Notes under the pieces: model-generated
The model's database searches: none
What the model saw: the letters and a program-made list of their open reading frames with translations, nothing else
Told to the model about the DNA's origin: nothing
Shown: one piece after another, positions 1 to 6,478 of the stretch
How positions within the stretch are numbered: the first letter of the stretch is position 1
Layout of the letters: the number at the start of each line of letters is the position of its first letter
From: Weeksellaceae bacterium
GTDB lineage: Bacteria; Bacteroidota; Bacteroidia; Flavobacteriales; Weeksellaceae
Direction of reading: 5' to 3'
Length of the DNA stretch: 12,326 nucleotides
Assembly: GCA_028698395.1 (NCBI GenBank)
Contig: JAQVDG010000030.1
Location: forward strand, 1-12,326
Translations under genes and position numbers: made by a program

Positions 1-380
1 AATTCAACTGATTTTTCATCGTCAGGTGTTATTTCAGTTAGCCGTTTTACAGTTAAAGAAGTTCCGGAAGTGTTTTTATGAATAGGAATTCGGATAATTC
101 CATCTTCAGCTGCGGGTTGTGTGATAAAATCGGCTGATTCTCCATAATTCAAACCGATGGAATGAAAATCAATATCTAACCATCCGTCTTGAGTCGGGGT
201 TTCTGAAAAAACAATTTCAATTTCAATTTCTGATTCTTGAGAAGGTATATTTTCAGACGGATTTTTAAATGCTGCTACAAAGTCATTTGAACCCCATAAA
301 TCATCATCTCCGCTACAACTGAAAAATAATAAGCCGGTAATTAATGGAATTATAAGTCTGTTAAAAAATTTTGATTTCAT
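1..380 (-). CDS. Lipoprotein with a Calx-beta-like region, 3' end outside window
   Basis: Reading leftward from ATG at 380-378, the frame stays open to the window edge (126 codons plus 2 bases), so the C-terminus is missing. The N-terminus has basic residues, a hydrophobic stretch and the lipobox LFFSC (Cys about residue 22), followed by SGDDD. An acidic run after the Cys is the known Bacteroidota signal that sends lipoproteins to the cell surface, so surface exposure is inferred. Residues about 50-125 alternate short hydrophobic strands and contain YGESADF and a later IRIPIHKNTSGTSLTV stretch. This resembles the Calx-beta fold of extracellular proteins, but I could not test it. The start lies 3 bp after the receptor stop codon, so the two are almost certainly co-transcribed. 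By analogy with receptor/lipoprotein pairs (HmuR/HmuY, SusC/SusD), it may assist ligand capture at the surface. The ligand is unknown. Confidence 0.8.
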   Translation of the reverse strand, partial: MKSKFFNRLIIPLITGLLFFSCSGDDDLWGSNDFVAAFKNPSENIPSQESEIEIEIVFSETPTQDGWLDIDFHSIGLNYGESADFITQPAAEDGIIRIPIHKNTSGTSLTVKRLTEITPDDEKSVE

Positions 381-383
381 CTT

Positions 384-2522
384 TTAAATATTGAGGTTAT
401 ACTGAAGTTTCAAGAAATAAGAGCGACCGTAACCAAGTAATAAAGAACTGCTTCCTGCGTCGTGACCTTCGTTTGAAGTGGTTGTGGTTTTGATTTCTTT
501 TAAATTCAACAAGTTTCTGACACCTAAAGTAATTTCAAATTGGTTGTTGAAGAATTGTTTTTTAACGGAGGCATTTAACCAGCCGTATCCTTCTTGCTTT
601 TCTTTCATCACCCGTTCGTCACCATTTGAGTCAATTGTGGCTACATATTGATATTGAGGGCCGTTGTATTTGAAATAAGTTGAGAAAACAGCATCCCATT
701 TTGGAACTGAATAGGATAATTCACTGTTAAACTGAACAGAATAAAGGTAATTGTCATTAAAATTCTCCTCGTTTTTTAATACTTTTGATTCACCTGAAAA
801 ACTAATGCCTAAACCGGCACTTAGTTTGCCATAATTAAATTTGTTTCGCAATGCCATTCCCCAAGTTCTGTATAAATCAATATTATTAAACTGATAGGCA
901 AGAGGCGAAGTGTTCACTATAATCAAATCAATTTTGTCGTCCACATCCAAATACCAAAGTGATAATTTTGGTTGGAAATTAACGATGTCATTGAATCGAA
1001 ATGATTTTTTCAGGTGGAGAAAAGCGGATTTTCCTTTTTCAGGCGATAGATTTTCGTTTCCTCTGACATCGTGATTGGAATCGACGAAATACGTAAACAA
1101 TTGTTCAAAATTTGGCAATTTGGGTGAGGTTCCTAAAATTGCTCTCAACTCGTAACCTTTGTTAAATTGATATTTTCCGCTGAAAGAAAATGCATATTGA
1201 TCTGTAAATTGATTGGAGGCAATATAGCGGAAGCCCGGACGAAAAGAAAGACGTTCGTTTACTTTGATTTCCGAAGAAATAAATCCACTGTAACTGTCTA
1301 TGGTATTCAGTTTGGTGTTATCGTTACTGCTTTGTTCTGCCAATCCGCTCGCTGAGCCTTTGTCGTGATTGAATTCATATCCTACCTCAAAATTAAACCA
1401 TTCAGAACTAATGATATTATTTAATGTTCCTCTTGAGAAAAAGCCGTTTCGAGTGTTATAATCGTAACGATTTTTATTGGTGTGTTCACCGGTTTTTAGT
1501 ACATAAGTATAATTTTCTATATTTCTTTTTTGTTCTTGAAGCGAAGCCGAAATATTGAAATTCATTTTTTGTGCGATTTTTCCGTTTGCATTAAGATGAT
1601 GATAATAGCGGTTGGTTCTGAAAACCGCATCATTTGCCGTGGGATTTAGTGTTTGAGTGGAATTATTGGGATTTAGCCGTACAGTATTGGCGTATTTTTC
1701 GGTTTTTTCATCGAAATATTCAAATTTATAAAAAGCATTGAAATTTCCTTTTTTGAAATTCAGTAATGCTTTGGCTGTGTTTTGTTGTTTTGGCAGCCAC
1801 TCGTATCCTCTTAAACCATCATTTGCATCCTCGGGATTGGCATAATTTTTCCCTTTTCTATCACCGTAAAAACCCCTGAAATCATTTCGTGTATAAGAAG
1901 CTTCTGCGTACCAATTATCCGAAAATTTATGGCTGATTTTTAAGGATTGAATATGGCGGCCTTTGTTTCGCCAATTGTATTCATTGCCAATGGTTTCTTC
2001 CTGAATGTAGGGGGTAATCTGCCATTTGTATCGGCTGTTTTTTTGAGTAATAATATTGATAACACCGGTTACAGCATTGGAGCCATATTGAACACCCATA
2101 GAACCTTCTATAATTTCAATTTGTTGAATATCACTAAGGTTGATTTGCGAAATGTCGATGGCATTTCCGAAACCTTCATCACCGATGACCGGAACACCGT
2201 CCACTAAGATTTTGATGTATTCTGAATCAAAACCGAATTGTTCTAAGCCTGAGCGACCTTCGCTTGAATTGGGCATAATGCTTAAATTCAGATTTTGAGT
2301 CAGTACATCTTCGAGTGTGGTTCCTGCCATCTTTTCGATGTCCTGACGGCTGAGTACTTCTACTTCAAAAACCGATTTATCAACGGATTGTGCACTGTAT
2401 TGTCCGGTAATTACTACAGGTAATAAGTGTTCGGTGAATTCCAAATTAAGCGAATCTGTTTCTTGCGCTTGTAATTGAATACCTAAAAAATTCAGTAGTA
2501 TTAGGATTGAGATAAACCTCAT
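384..2522 (-). CDS. TonB-dependent outer-membrane receptor
   Basis: This 712-residue protein is an outer-membrane beta-barrel transporter driven by TonB/ExbBD. A signal peptide (residues 1-20, ending LQAQ) is followed by a TonB-box-like PVVITG (35-40). The plug domain spans about 45-160, with the typical ILVDGVPV and IEGSMGVQYGSNAVTGVINI segments. The rest is barrel, with many aromatic, alternating strands, ending in a strand finishing LKLQYNLNI. It has no N-terminal carboxypeptidase-like domain, so it is the shorter siderophore/heme/cobalamin-type receptor and not a SusC-type glycan receptor. The 'FRAP...NPNL' box often seen in heme receptors appears diverged (SPKLPNF about 466-472, GNENLSPE about 486-493). 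It is followed 3 bp later by a surface-lipoprotein gene. Metal-chelate or heme uptake is possible, but the substrate cannot be read from the sequence. Confidence 0.93.
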   Translation of the reverse strand: MRFISILILLNFLGIQLQAQETDSLNLEFTEHLLPVVITGQYSAQSVDKSVFEVEVLSRQDIEKMAGTTLEDVLTQNLNLSIMPNSSEGRSGLEQFGFDSEYIKILVDGVPVIGDEGFGNAIDISQINLSDIQQIEIIEGSMGVQYGSNAVTGVINIITQKNSRYKWQITPYIQEETIGNEYNWRNKGRHIQSLKISHKFSDNWYAEASYTRNDFRGFYGDRKGKNYANPEDANDGLRGYEWLPKQQNTAKALLNFKKGNFNAFYKFEYFDEKTEKYANTVRLNPNNSTQTLNPTANDAVFRTNRYYHHLNANGKIAQKMNFNISASLQEQKRNIENYTYVLKTGEHTNKNRYDYNTRNGFFSRGTLNNIISSEWFNFEVGYEFNHDKGSASGLAEQSSNDNTKLNTIDSYSGFISSEIKVNERLSFRPGFRYIASNQFTDQYAFSFSGKYQFNKGYELRAILGTSPKLPNFEQLFTYFVDSNHDVRGNENLSPEKGKSAFLHLKKSFRFNDIVNFQPKLSLWYLDVDDKIDLIIVNTSPLAYQFNNIDLYRTWGMALRNKFNYGKLSAGLGISFSGESKVLKNEENFNDNYLYSVQFNSELSYSVPKWDAVFSTYFKYNGPQYQYVATIDSNGDERVMKEKQEGYGWLNASVKKQFFNNQFEITLGVRNLLNLKEIKTTTTSNEGHDAGSSSLLLGYGRSYFLKLQYNLNI

Positions 2523-2590
2523 TTTTATTGTTTTTATATAGAATGAATCCTATTTTTTATTTAGACTGATTATAAATATGATTCACGGTG

Positions 2591-2623
2591 CAATATTAAA
2601 ACATTAAGTTGCCTAAGTGACAA
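2591..2623 (-). promoter_or_regulatory. Candidate promoter of the receptor/lipoprotein unit
   Basis: On the minus strand, TTG (2623-2621) is followed after 22 bases by TAATATTG (2598-2591). This matches the Bacteroidota TTG / TAnnTTTG promoter with one mismatch in the -7 element. The start point would fall near 2585, giving a leader of about 60 bases before the receptor ATG at 2522. An imperfect inverted repeat overlaps the -33 side. Confidence 0.45.
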
Positions 2624-2624
2624 C
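2608..2624. repeat. Imperfect 17-bp inverted repeat in the receptor promoter
   Basis: The plus strand reads GTTGCCTAAGTGACAAC. The outer GTTG/CAAC arms pair perfectly and one further C/G pair lies inside. It covers the proposed -33 TTG and part of the spacer, a usual place for a repressor site. No regulator family can be named from it, and short arms like these can arise by chance. Confidence 0.35.
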
Positions 2625-2890
2625 GCAATAAGGAATAATAAATACGGGAAATGGAATTTGTTAAAGTTGAGATTTGGGTAAGTAGCAGATTTTTGAGATA
2701 GAATGAACCGCTTTGCTAATACGATTAGTTAAAATACTTTTTTAAGTTTAAATGGGCTTTTAATATTGTTTATATTATCAGCCTATTCAATCTCAACTTC
2801 TTTACCTTCTTCTAATAAAAGTTTCCTGTGTTTTGTTATATCACTCGTAATGAGGCTGTTGATAGAGATTGTAATCTTCTCTTTTGGTGT

Positions 2891-2913
2891 AGTACTTTTA
2901 TTTCAAAAGTATT
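2891..2913 (-). terminator. AT-rich hairpin just after the dehydrogenase stop
   Basis: AGTACTTTT (2891-2899) and AAAAGTATT (2905-2913) can pair over nine positions, one of them a G-U wobble, around a 5-base loop. The hairpin starts 1 bp past the dehydrogenase stop codon. No T-run follows on the minus strand and the stem is AT-rich, so it is a weak terminator or a 3'-end stabilising hairpin. Confidence 0.35.
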
Positions 2914-2914
2914 A

Positions 2915-4054
2915 TTATTTAAGAATATTTCTTCCGATGACTAATTTTTGAATTTCGGTTGTCCCCTCTCCAATTGTACAAAGTTTAGAATCCCGATAAT
3001 ATTTTTCTGCCGGAAAATCTTTGGTATAACCGTAGCCTCCAAAAATCTGAACTGCTTCGTTAGCGATTCTCACACAGGCCTCTGATGCATAGTACTTTGC
3101 CATAGCACCTTCGGTGCTCATAGGTTGATGATTGTTTTTTAGATAAGAAGCTTTGCGAATCAACAATTCAGAAGCTTCAATTTCAGTTGCCATTTCGGCT
3201 AATTTAAAGTTAATAGCTTGAAAATTAGCAATTGGTTGTCCAAATTGATGACGCTCTTTTGCATATTTTAAAGCAGCTTTGTAAGCACCTTTTGCAATTC
3301 CCAAACTCAAAGCAGCGATTGAAATCCGACCTCCGTCTAAAATAGCCAAAGCTTGTTTGAAGCCATCACCCACTTCGCCCAAACGATGAGAATCCGGAAC
3401 TCGAACATTGTCAAAAATCAATTCTGCCGTTTCAGAAGCGCGCATTCCTAATTTATTTTCTTTTTTTCCTGAAGTAAATCCGGGCATTCCTTTTTCCAAA
3501 ACAAAAGCAGTGGAATTGTTTTTCGCTCCTTTTTCTCCGGTTCGGGTCATCACTACTGCAATATCACCGCTAATGGCGTGTGTAATAAAATTTTTTGCTC
3601 CGTTTATAATCCAATCGTTACCGTCTTTTTTAGCTGTTGTGCTCATTCCGCCCGCATCAGAACCAGTATTGTGTTCAGTTAAGCCCCAAGCACCAATCAC
3701 TTCGCCACTCGCTAATTTCGGAATCCATTTCTTTTTTTGCTCCTCATTTCCAAAGCTTAAAATATGGTTGGTACACAGCGAGTTGTGCGCTGCGATTGAT
3801 AGTCCGATGGAAGGGTCAACTTGTGAAATTTCATCTACAATGGTTACATATTCATCGTACGACAAACCGCTTCCGCCTAATTCTTCCGGAACGATGATTC
3901 CCATAAATCCCAATTCACCGGCTTTGTGAAAAACTTCCACCGGAAAATGTTGAGATTCATCCCATTCCATCATTTTAGGTGTTATATGTTGTTTGGCAAA
4001 TTCACGAGCAGACTCGGCTATAAACTTTTGGTTTTCGGCTGTTTCAAAATTCAT
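2915..4054 (-). CDS. Acyl-CoA dehydrogenase (FAD flavoprotein)
   Basis: A 379-residue protein of the usual length for short/medium-chain acyl-CoA dehydrogenases. These cytoplasmic tetramers oxidise acyl-CoA to trans-2-enoyl-CoA and pass electrons to electron-transfer flavoprotein, in fatty-acid or branched-chain amino-acid breakdown. The N-terminal helical domain begins FETAENQKFIAESAREFA. The FAD/substrate signature WGLTEHNTGSDAGG lies near 123-136. The second family signature, in FGGYGYTKDFPAEKYYRDSKL, lies near 338-358. The catalytic base is most likely Glu363 in IGEGTTEIQ. Chain-length preference cannot be read reliably. GGAG lies 3 bases before ATG 4054, an unusually good ribosome site for this window. 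It follows the helix-hairpin-helix gene by 84 bp and has its own -7 element, so separate transcription is likely. The sequence looks intact. Confidence 0.95.
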   Translation of the reverse strand: MNFETAENQKFIAESAREFAKQHITPKMMEWDESQHFPVEVFHKAGELGFMGIIVPEELGGSGLSYDEYVTIVDEISQVDPSIGLSIAAHNSLCTNHILSFGNEEQKKKWIPKLASGEVIGAWGLTEHNTGSDAGGMSTTAKKDGNDWIINGAKNFITHAISGDIAVVMTRTGEKGAKNNSTAFVLEKGMPGFTSGKKENKLGMRASETAELIFDNVRVPDSHRLGEVGDGFKQALAILDGGRISIAALSLGIAKGAYKAALKYAKERHQFGQPIANFQAINFKLAEMATEIEASELLIRKASYLKNNHQPMSTEGAMAKYYASEACVRIANEAVQIFGGYGYTKDFPAEKYYRDSKLCTIGEGTTEIQKLVIGRNILK

Positions 4055-4082
4055 GTTCTCCGTTTTTTTGTTTTGAATGAGC

Positions 4083-4090
4083 CAAAAGTA
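4083..4090 (-). promoter_or_regulatory. -7 element for the acyl-CoA dehydrogenase gene
   Basis: The minus strand reads TACTTTTG, an exact match to TAnnTTTG, 28 bases before the ATG. No TTG sits at the usual 17-23 base spacing; the nearest (4122-4120) is 29 bases away. The -33 half is therefore missing or atypical. The predicted leader is about 20-25 bases. Confidence 0.4.
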
Positions 4091-4138
4091 CTAAAAAAAA
4101 GATTGTAGCTTCTATTTTCCAAAAAATATTCCTTGATT

Positions 4139-5062
4139 TCAGTCGTCAAAAGTTAAATAAGGAAGTAATTCTTCCATTTTTTCCTCATTGATTACATAAC
4201 ATTTTGATAAACTTTCGGCATGAGCAAAAGTCCCACCTAATGAATTTTTGTAATTCAAAATAACTTGTGCTTGTTTTTCGGAAAAACCTAAATCCATCCA
4301 TTCTTCTTTTTTTAGCTGATTCGGATTGAATTTTTGGATGGTTATTTCTTGTTTTTTAAAAACTTCAGAATTAGTTAAGGAATTGTCTTTTTTGGGTAAA
4401 ATGATGTAGGGTTTCATTTCTTGGAATTTCTCAGAACTAATGACAAAACAATTGGCAATTTCTTCTAAAGTAGAAAACTCACCGCCTAAACTGTTTTTGT
4501 ATTTTAAAATAGTCATAGCTTGTTTTTCTGAAAATCCGATTGCTTCCCAATCCTTTTCTGAATAAGTATTTGGGTTGAATTTTTTATACCGGATTTTGAC
4601 TGTAGGAACTTCATAAAAATACGAAATGTTAGAAGTTATAGCCGGAATGGATGAAATTTTTATAAAGGGTTCCAATTCTGAAAACTTTTTTTCGCTGATG
4701 ACATAACAGTTTTTAATCTCTTCTTTGGACGAAAAATTTCCACCTAAAGAATACTTGTATTTTAAGATGCTTCCGGCTTGTTTTTCTGAAAATCCCAATT
4801 CCATCCATTCTTCTTTTGATAAGCTGTTGGGATTGAAATTTGATAATTCGGTTAAAGAATAAAAACTTTCATTTTGTGATGAAGAATCGGATTGTGAATA
4901 AACGGCTAAAAGTTCATTGGGAATAAAGTGAAATTCTTCAAAATCAGTTGTGGAATGAAAATAACTAAACAACTCAAAGCCAATTAGTAGTACTATAAAC
5001 GCAAAAATCCCCAATCGTTGTGATTTTGTATAACGAATGCGGGATTTTGCAAAAGTCCTCAT
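4139..5062 (-). CDS. Membrane-anchored protein with three helix-hairpin-helix (ComEA-like) repeats
   Basis: 307 residues. A basic N-terminus (R2, K6, R8, R10, K13, R16) precedes one hydrophobic segment (17-35), predicting a signal anchor with the rest in the periplasm. After a Ser-rich linker come three repeats of exactly 59 residues: 76-134, 162-220 and 245-303. Each starts FNPN, holds GFSEKQA, then a YK.SLGG.F stretch, a Cys (119, 205, 288), and ends in P(F/Y)(I/L). The layout matches the tandem helix-hairpin-helix domain of ComEA, the DNA receptor of competence. However, the two hairpin 'GIG' motifs read GFS and (V)IS in every repeat, so DNA binding is doubtful. No competence genes are adjacent. 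The family appears to occur in Flavobacteriia under domain-only names. A DNA-binding or protein-scaffold role would be a guess. Confidence 0.85.
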   Translation of the reverse strand: MRTFAKSRIRYTKSQRLGIFAFIVLLIGFELFSYFHSTTDFEEFHFIPNELLAVYSQSDSSSQNESFYSLTELSNFNPNSLSKEEWMELGFSEKQAGSILKYKYSLGGNFSSKEEIKNCYVISEKKFSELEPFIKISSIPAITSNISYFYEVPTVKIRYKKFNPNTYSEKDWEAIGFSEKQAMTILKYKNSLGGEFSTLEEIANCFVISSEKFQEMKPYIILPKKDNSLTNSEVFKKQEITIQKFNPNQLKKEEWMDLGFSEKQAQVILNYKNSLGGTFAHAESLSKCYVINEEKMEELLPYLTFDD

Positions 5063-5310
5063 GTGATTAATTTTTTGAGATTATGTAAATGTTTTTCTCA
5101 TCGAATTTTTTGAAAATTTTAACTAAAGTATAAAGTTTTCTGACAAGAATCATAATAATTTCTAATTATTTTTTACCAAACAGAATCAATTTAAGCATAA
5201 AACGCTGACAATCATCAACTTTTATTCATAATATAAAAAATAAAAAAACTTAAAATTTTAGAAAAATTTAATTATTACAGAAATAAAGAGAAGTGTCAGG
5301 CTTAAATAAG

Positions 5311-5343
5311 TTTACAAAAACAGTCGCTTTTTATTTAACTTTG
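5311..5343 (+). promoter_or_regulatory. Promoter of the moxR-bat operon
   Basis: TAACTTTG (5336-5343), followed by C, is an exact Bacteroidota TAnnTTTG -7 element. At 22 bases upstream is TTT (5311-5313) in place of TTG, an imperfect -33. The predicted start near 5350 gives a leader of about 80 bases to the moxR start. A direct/inverted repeat cluster begins at that start point. Confidence 0.55.
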
Positions 5344-5345
5344 CC

Positions 5346-5369
5346 TTGTTAACAAACTTTAACAAAGTT
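5346..5369. repeat. Repeat cluster at the predicted moxR transcription start
   Basis: Three overlapping elements sit in 24 bases. TTGTTAACAA (5346-5355) is a perfect palindrome. TTAACAAA occurs twice with a 10-bp period (5349-5356 and 5359-5366). AACTTT (5355-5360) and AAAGTT (5364-5369) form a perfect 6-bp inverted repeat. In addition AACTTTG within the -7 element (5337-5343) is inverted at CAAAGTT (5363-5369). One helical turn between copies suits a dimeric regulator, but low complexity makes chance possible. Confidence 0.45.
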
Positions 5370-5432
5370 CTATCAATAAATTAGCGAAACCATAGCTATA
5401 AATTATGCAACTTAGCACTCAGATACAAGGAA

Positions 5433-6440
5433 ATGATGCAAAATGAATTGAACGCATTGGATATTCAACAAGTCAGTGAAGAAATCGAAAGAGAAAGTGA
5501 GGTAATTATTCATCTTTCACAAGAAATAAATAAGAAAATAATTGGTCAGGAAAAAATGGTAGAAAGCCTTATGATAGGGCTTTTAGCTAATGGTCATATT
5601 TTATTGGAAGGTGTGCCGGGATTGGCAAAAACTTTGGTTATTAAAACACTTTCAGAAGCTGTCAACGGTTCATTTTCCCGGATTCAGTTTACACCTGATT
5701 TGTTGCCTGCCGATGTGGTGGGAACTTTGATTTATAATATCAAAGAGAATGATTTTAAGATAAAGAAAGGACCGATTTTCGCTAATTTTGTTTTGGCAGA
5801 TGAAATCAACCGTTCACCGGCAAAAGTCCAGTCTGCTCTTTTGGAAGCCATGCAGGAAAAACAAGTTACCATAGGCGACGAAACATATTTTCTGGAAAAT
5901 CCGTTTTTGGTATTGGCAACTCAGAATCCGGTTGAACAAGAAGGAACTTATCCGCTTCCCGAGGCGCAAGTTGACCGTTTTATGCTAAAAACGATTATTA
6001 CTTATCCCGATAAAGAATCCGAAAGAATCGTGATGAAAAATGCCATGAACGAGACTTTTCCAAATATTGAAAAAGTAGTAAAAACAACAGAAATACTGAA
6101 AGCAAGGGAAATAGTGAAAAAAGTCTATATGGATCAAAAAATTGAGCAATATATTTTGGATATTGTTTCAGCCACTCGTTTTCCTGCGGAATATCGTTTA
6201 AATTCTTTATCGCCTATGATTTCTTTTGGTGCATCACCTCGTGGTTCTATCAATCTCGCATTGGCTTCCAGAGCTTATGCTTTCTTGAGAAAACGTGCTT
6301 ATGTTATTCCGGAAGATGTACGAGCGGTTTGCAAAGACGTTTTGCGTCATCGAATTGGATTAAGTTACGAAGCAGAAGCTGAAAATTTAACCTCAGACCG
6401 GATTATTGATTCTATTTTGAATGTTATTCCGATTCCCTGA
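5433..6440 (+). CDS. moxR: MoxR-family AAA+ ATPase
   Basis: 335 residues, the normal length for cytoplasmic MoxR ATPases, which form ring oligomers and act as chaperones or activators of von Willebrand A partner proteins. Walker A is GVPGLAKT (60-67). Walker B is FVLADEIN (119-126, acid pair D123-E124). Sensor 1 is LATQNP (161-166). EAQVDRF (177-183) carries the conserved Arg. A C-terminal lid with SPRGS provides sensor 2. All catalytic elements are intact. The start is a tandem ATGATG: ATG 5433 gives the longest product, but AAGGA (5427-5431) is better spaced for ATG 5436, so the true start may be one codon later. It is the first gene of the operon, and the DUF58, BatA and BatB proteins downstream are its likely clients. 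Confidence 0.96.
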   Translation: MMQNELNALDIQQVSEEIERESEVIIHLSQEINKKIIGQEKMVESLMIGLLANGHILLEGVPGLAKTLVIKTLSEAVNGSFSRIQFTPDLLPADVVGTLIYNIKENDFKIKKGPIFANFVLADEINRSPAKVQSALLEAMQEKQVTIGDETYFLENPFLVLATQNPVEQEGTYPLPEAQVDRFMLKTIITYPDKESERIVMKNAMNETFPNIEKVVKTTEILKAREIVKKVYMDQKIEQYILDIVSATRFPAEYRLNSLSPMISFGASPRGSINLALASRAYAFLRKRAYVIPEDVRAVCKDVLRHRIGLSYEAEAENLTSDRIIDSILNVIPIP

Positions 6441-6478
6441 AAACTTCAATTCGTTTAAAAAGCTAAAAAATCGCTGAA

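Larger units (their letters stand above)
2523..2914. other. Intergenic region between acyl-CoA dehydrogenase and receptor
   Basis: About 390 AT-rich bases with no convincing gene. The part next to 2522 is the receptor leader and promoter. The part next to 2915 holds a hairpin after the dehydrogenase stop. Further along the minus strand, 2788-2886 reads as an uninterrupted coding-like stretch ending at TAG (EEGKEVEIE) with no ATG, GTG or TTG start. ATAGAATGAA occurs twice (2538-2547 and 2698-2707). No RNA gene is visible. Confidence 0.6.
5063..5432. other. Divergent control region between the helix-hairpin-helix gene and the Bat operon
   Basis: 370 bases, very AT-rich, between oppositely oriented genes. 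The right third holds the moxR promoter and repeat cluster. For the leftward gene the best -7 candidate is TACTTTAG (5130-5123), with one mismatch and no well-spaced TTG, so it is weak. Positions about 5220-5280 are an A/T tract that can form weak hairpins, but nothing beyond chance for such composition. I see no small gene or RNA. Confidence 0.55.

Noticed and set aside
1167..2207. Plus-strand frames opposite the receptor gene (1167-1355, 1947-2207)
   Set aside because: They are short, antisense to a clear 712-residue protein, and have no regulatory signals of their own.
2538..2707. Direct repeat ATAGAATGAA flanking 150 bp upstream of the receptor
   Set aside because: Ten AT-rich bases without terminal inverted repeats or any encoded protein between them; not enough for an insertion footprint.
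2766..2951. 61-codon plus-strand frame in the gap before the dehydrogenase
   Set aside because: It runs over the dehydrogenase 3' end and hairpin, has no ribosome site or -7 element, and its Phe/Ile/Leu richness is what AT-rich DNA gives by chance.
3408..3929. 173-codon open frame on the plus strand opposite the acyl-CoA dehydrogenase
   Set aside because: It lies wholly antisense to a strongly conserved enzyme and its translation (Pro/Ser/Phe-rich) resembles no protein; it is a shadow of the minus-strand codon use.
5240..5275. Possible hairpin of A/T runs in the divergent control region
   Set aside because: Pairing is only A-T with a bulge, in a tract that is nearly all A and T; this is expected by composition.
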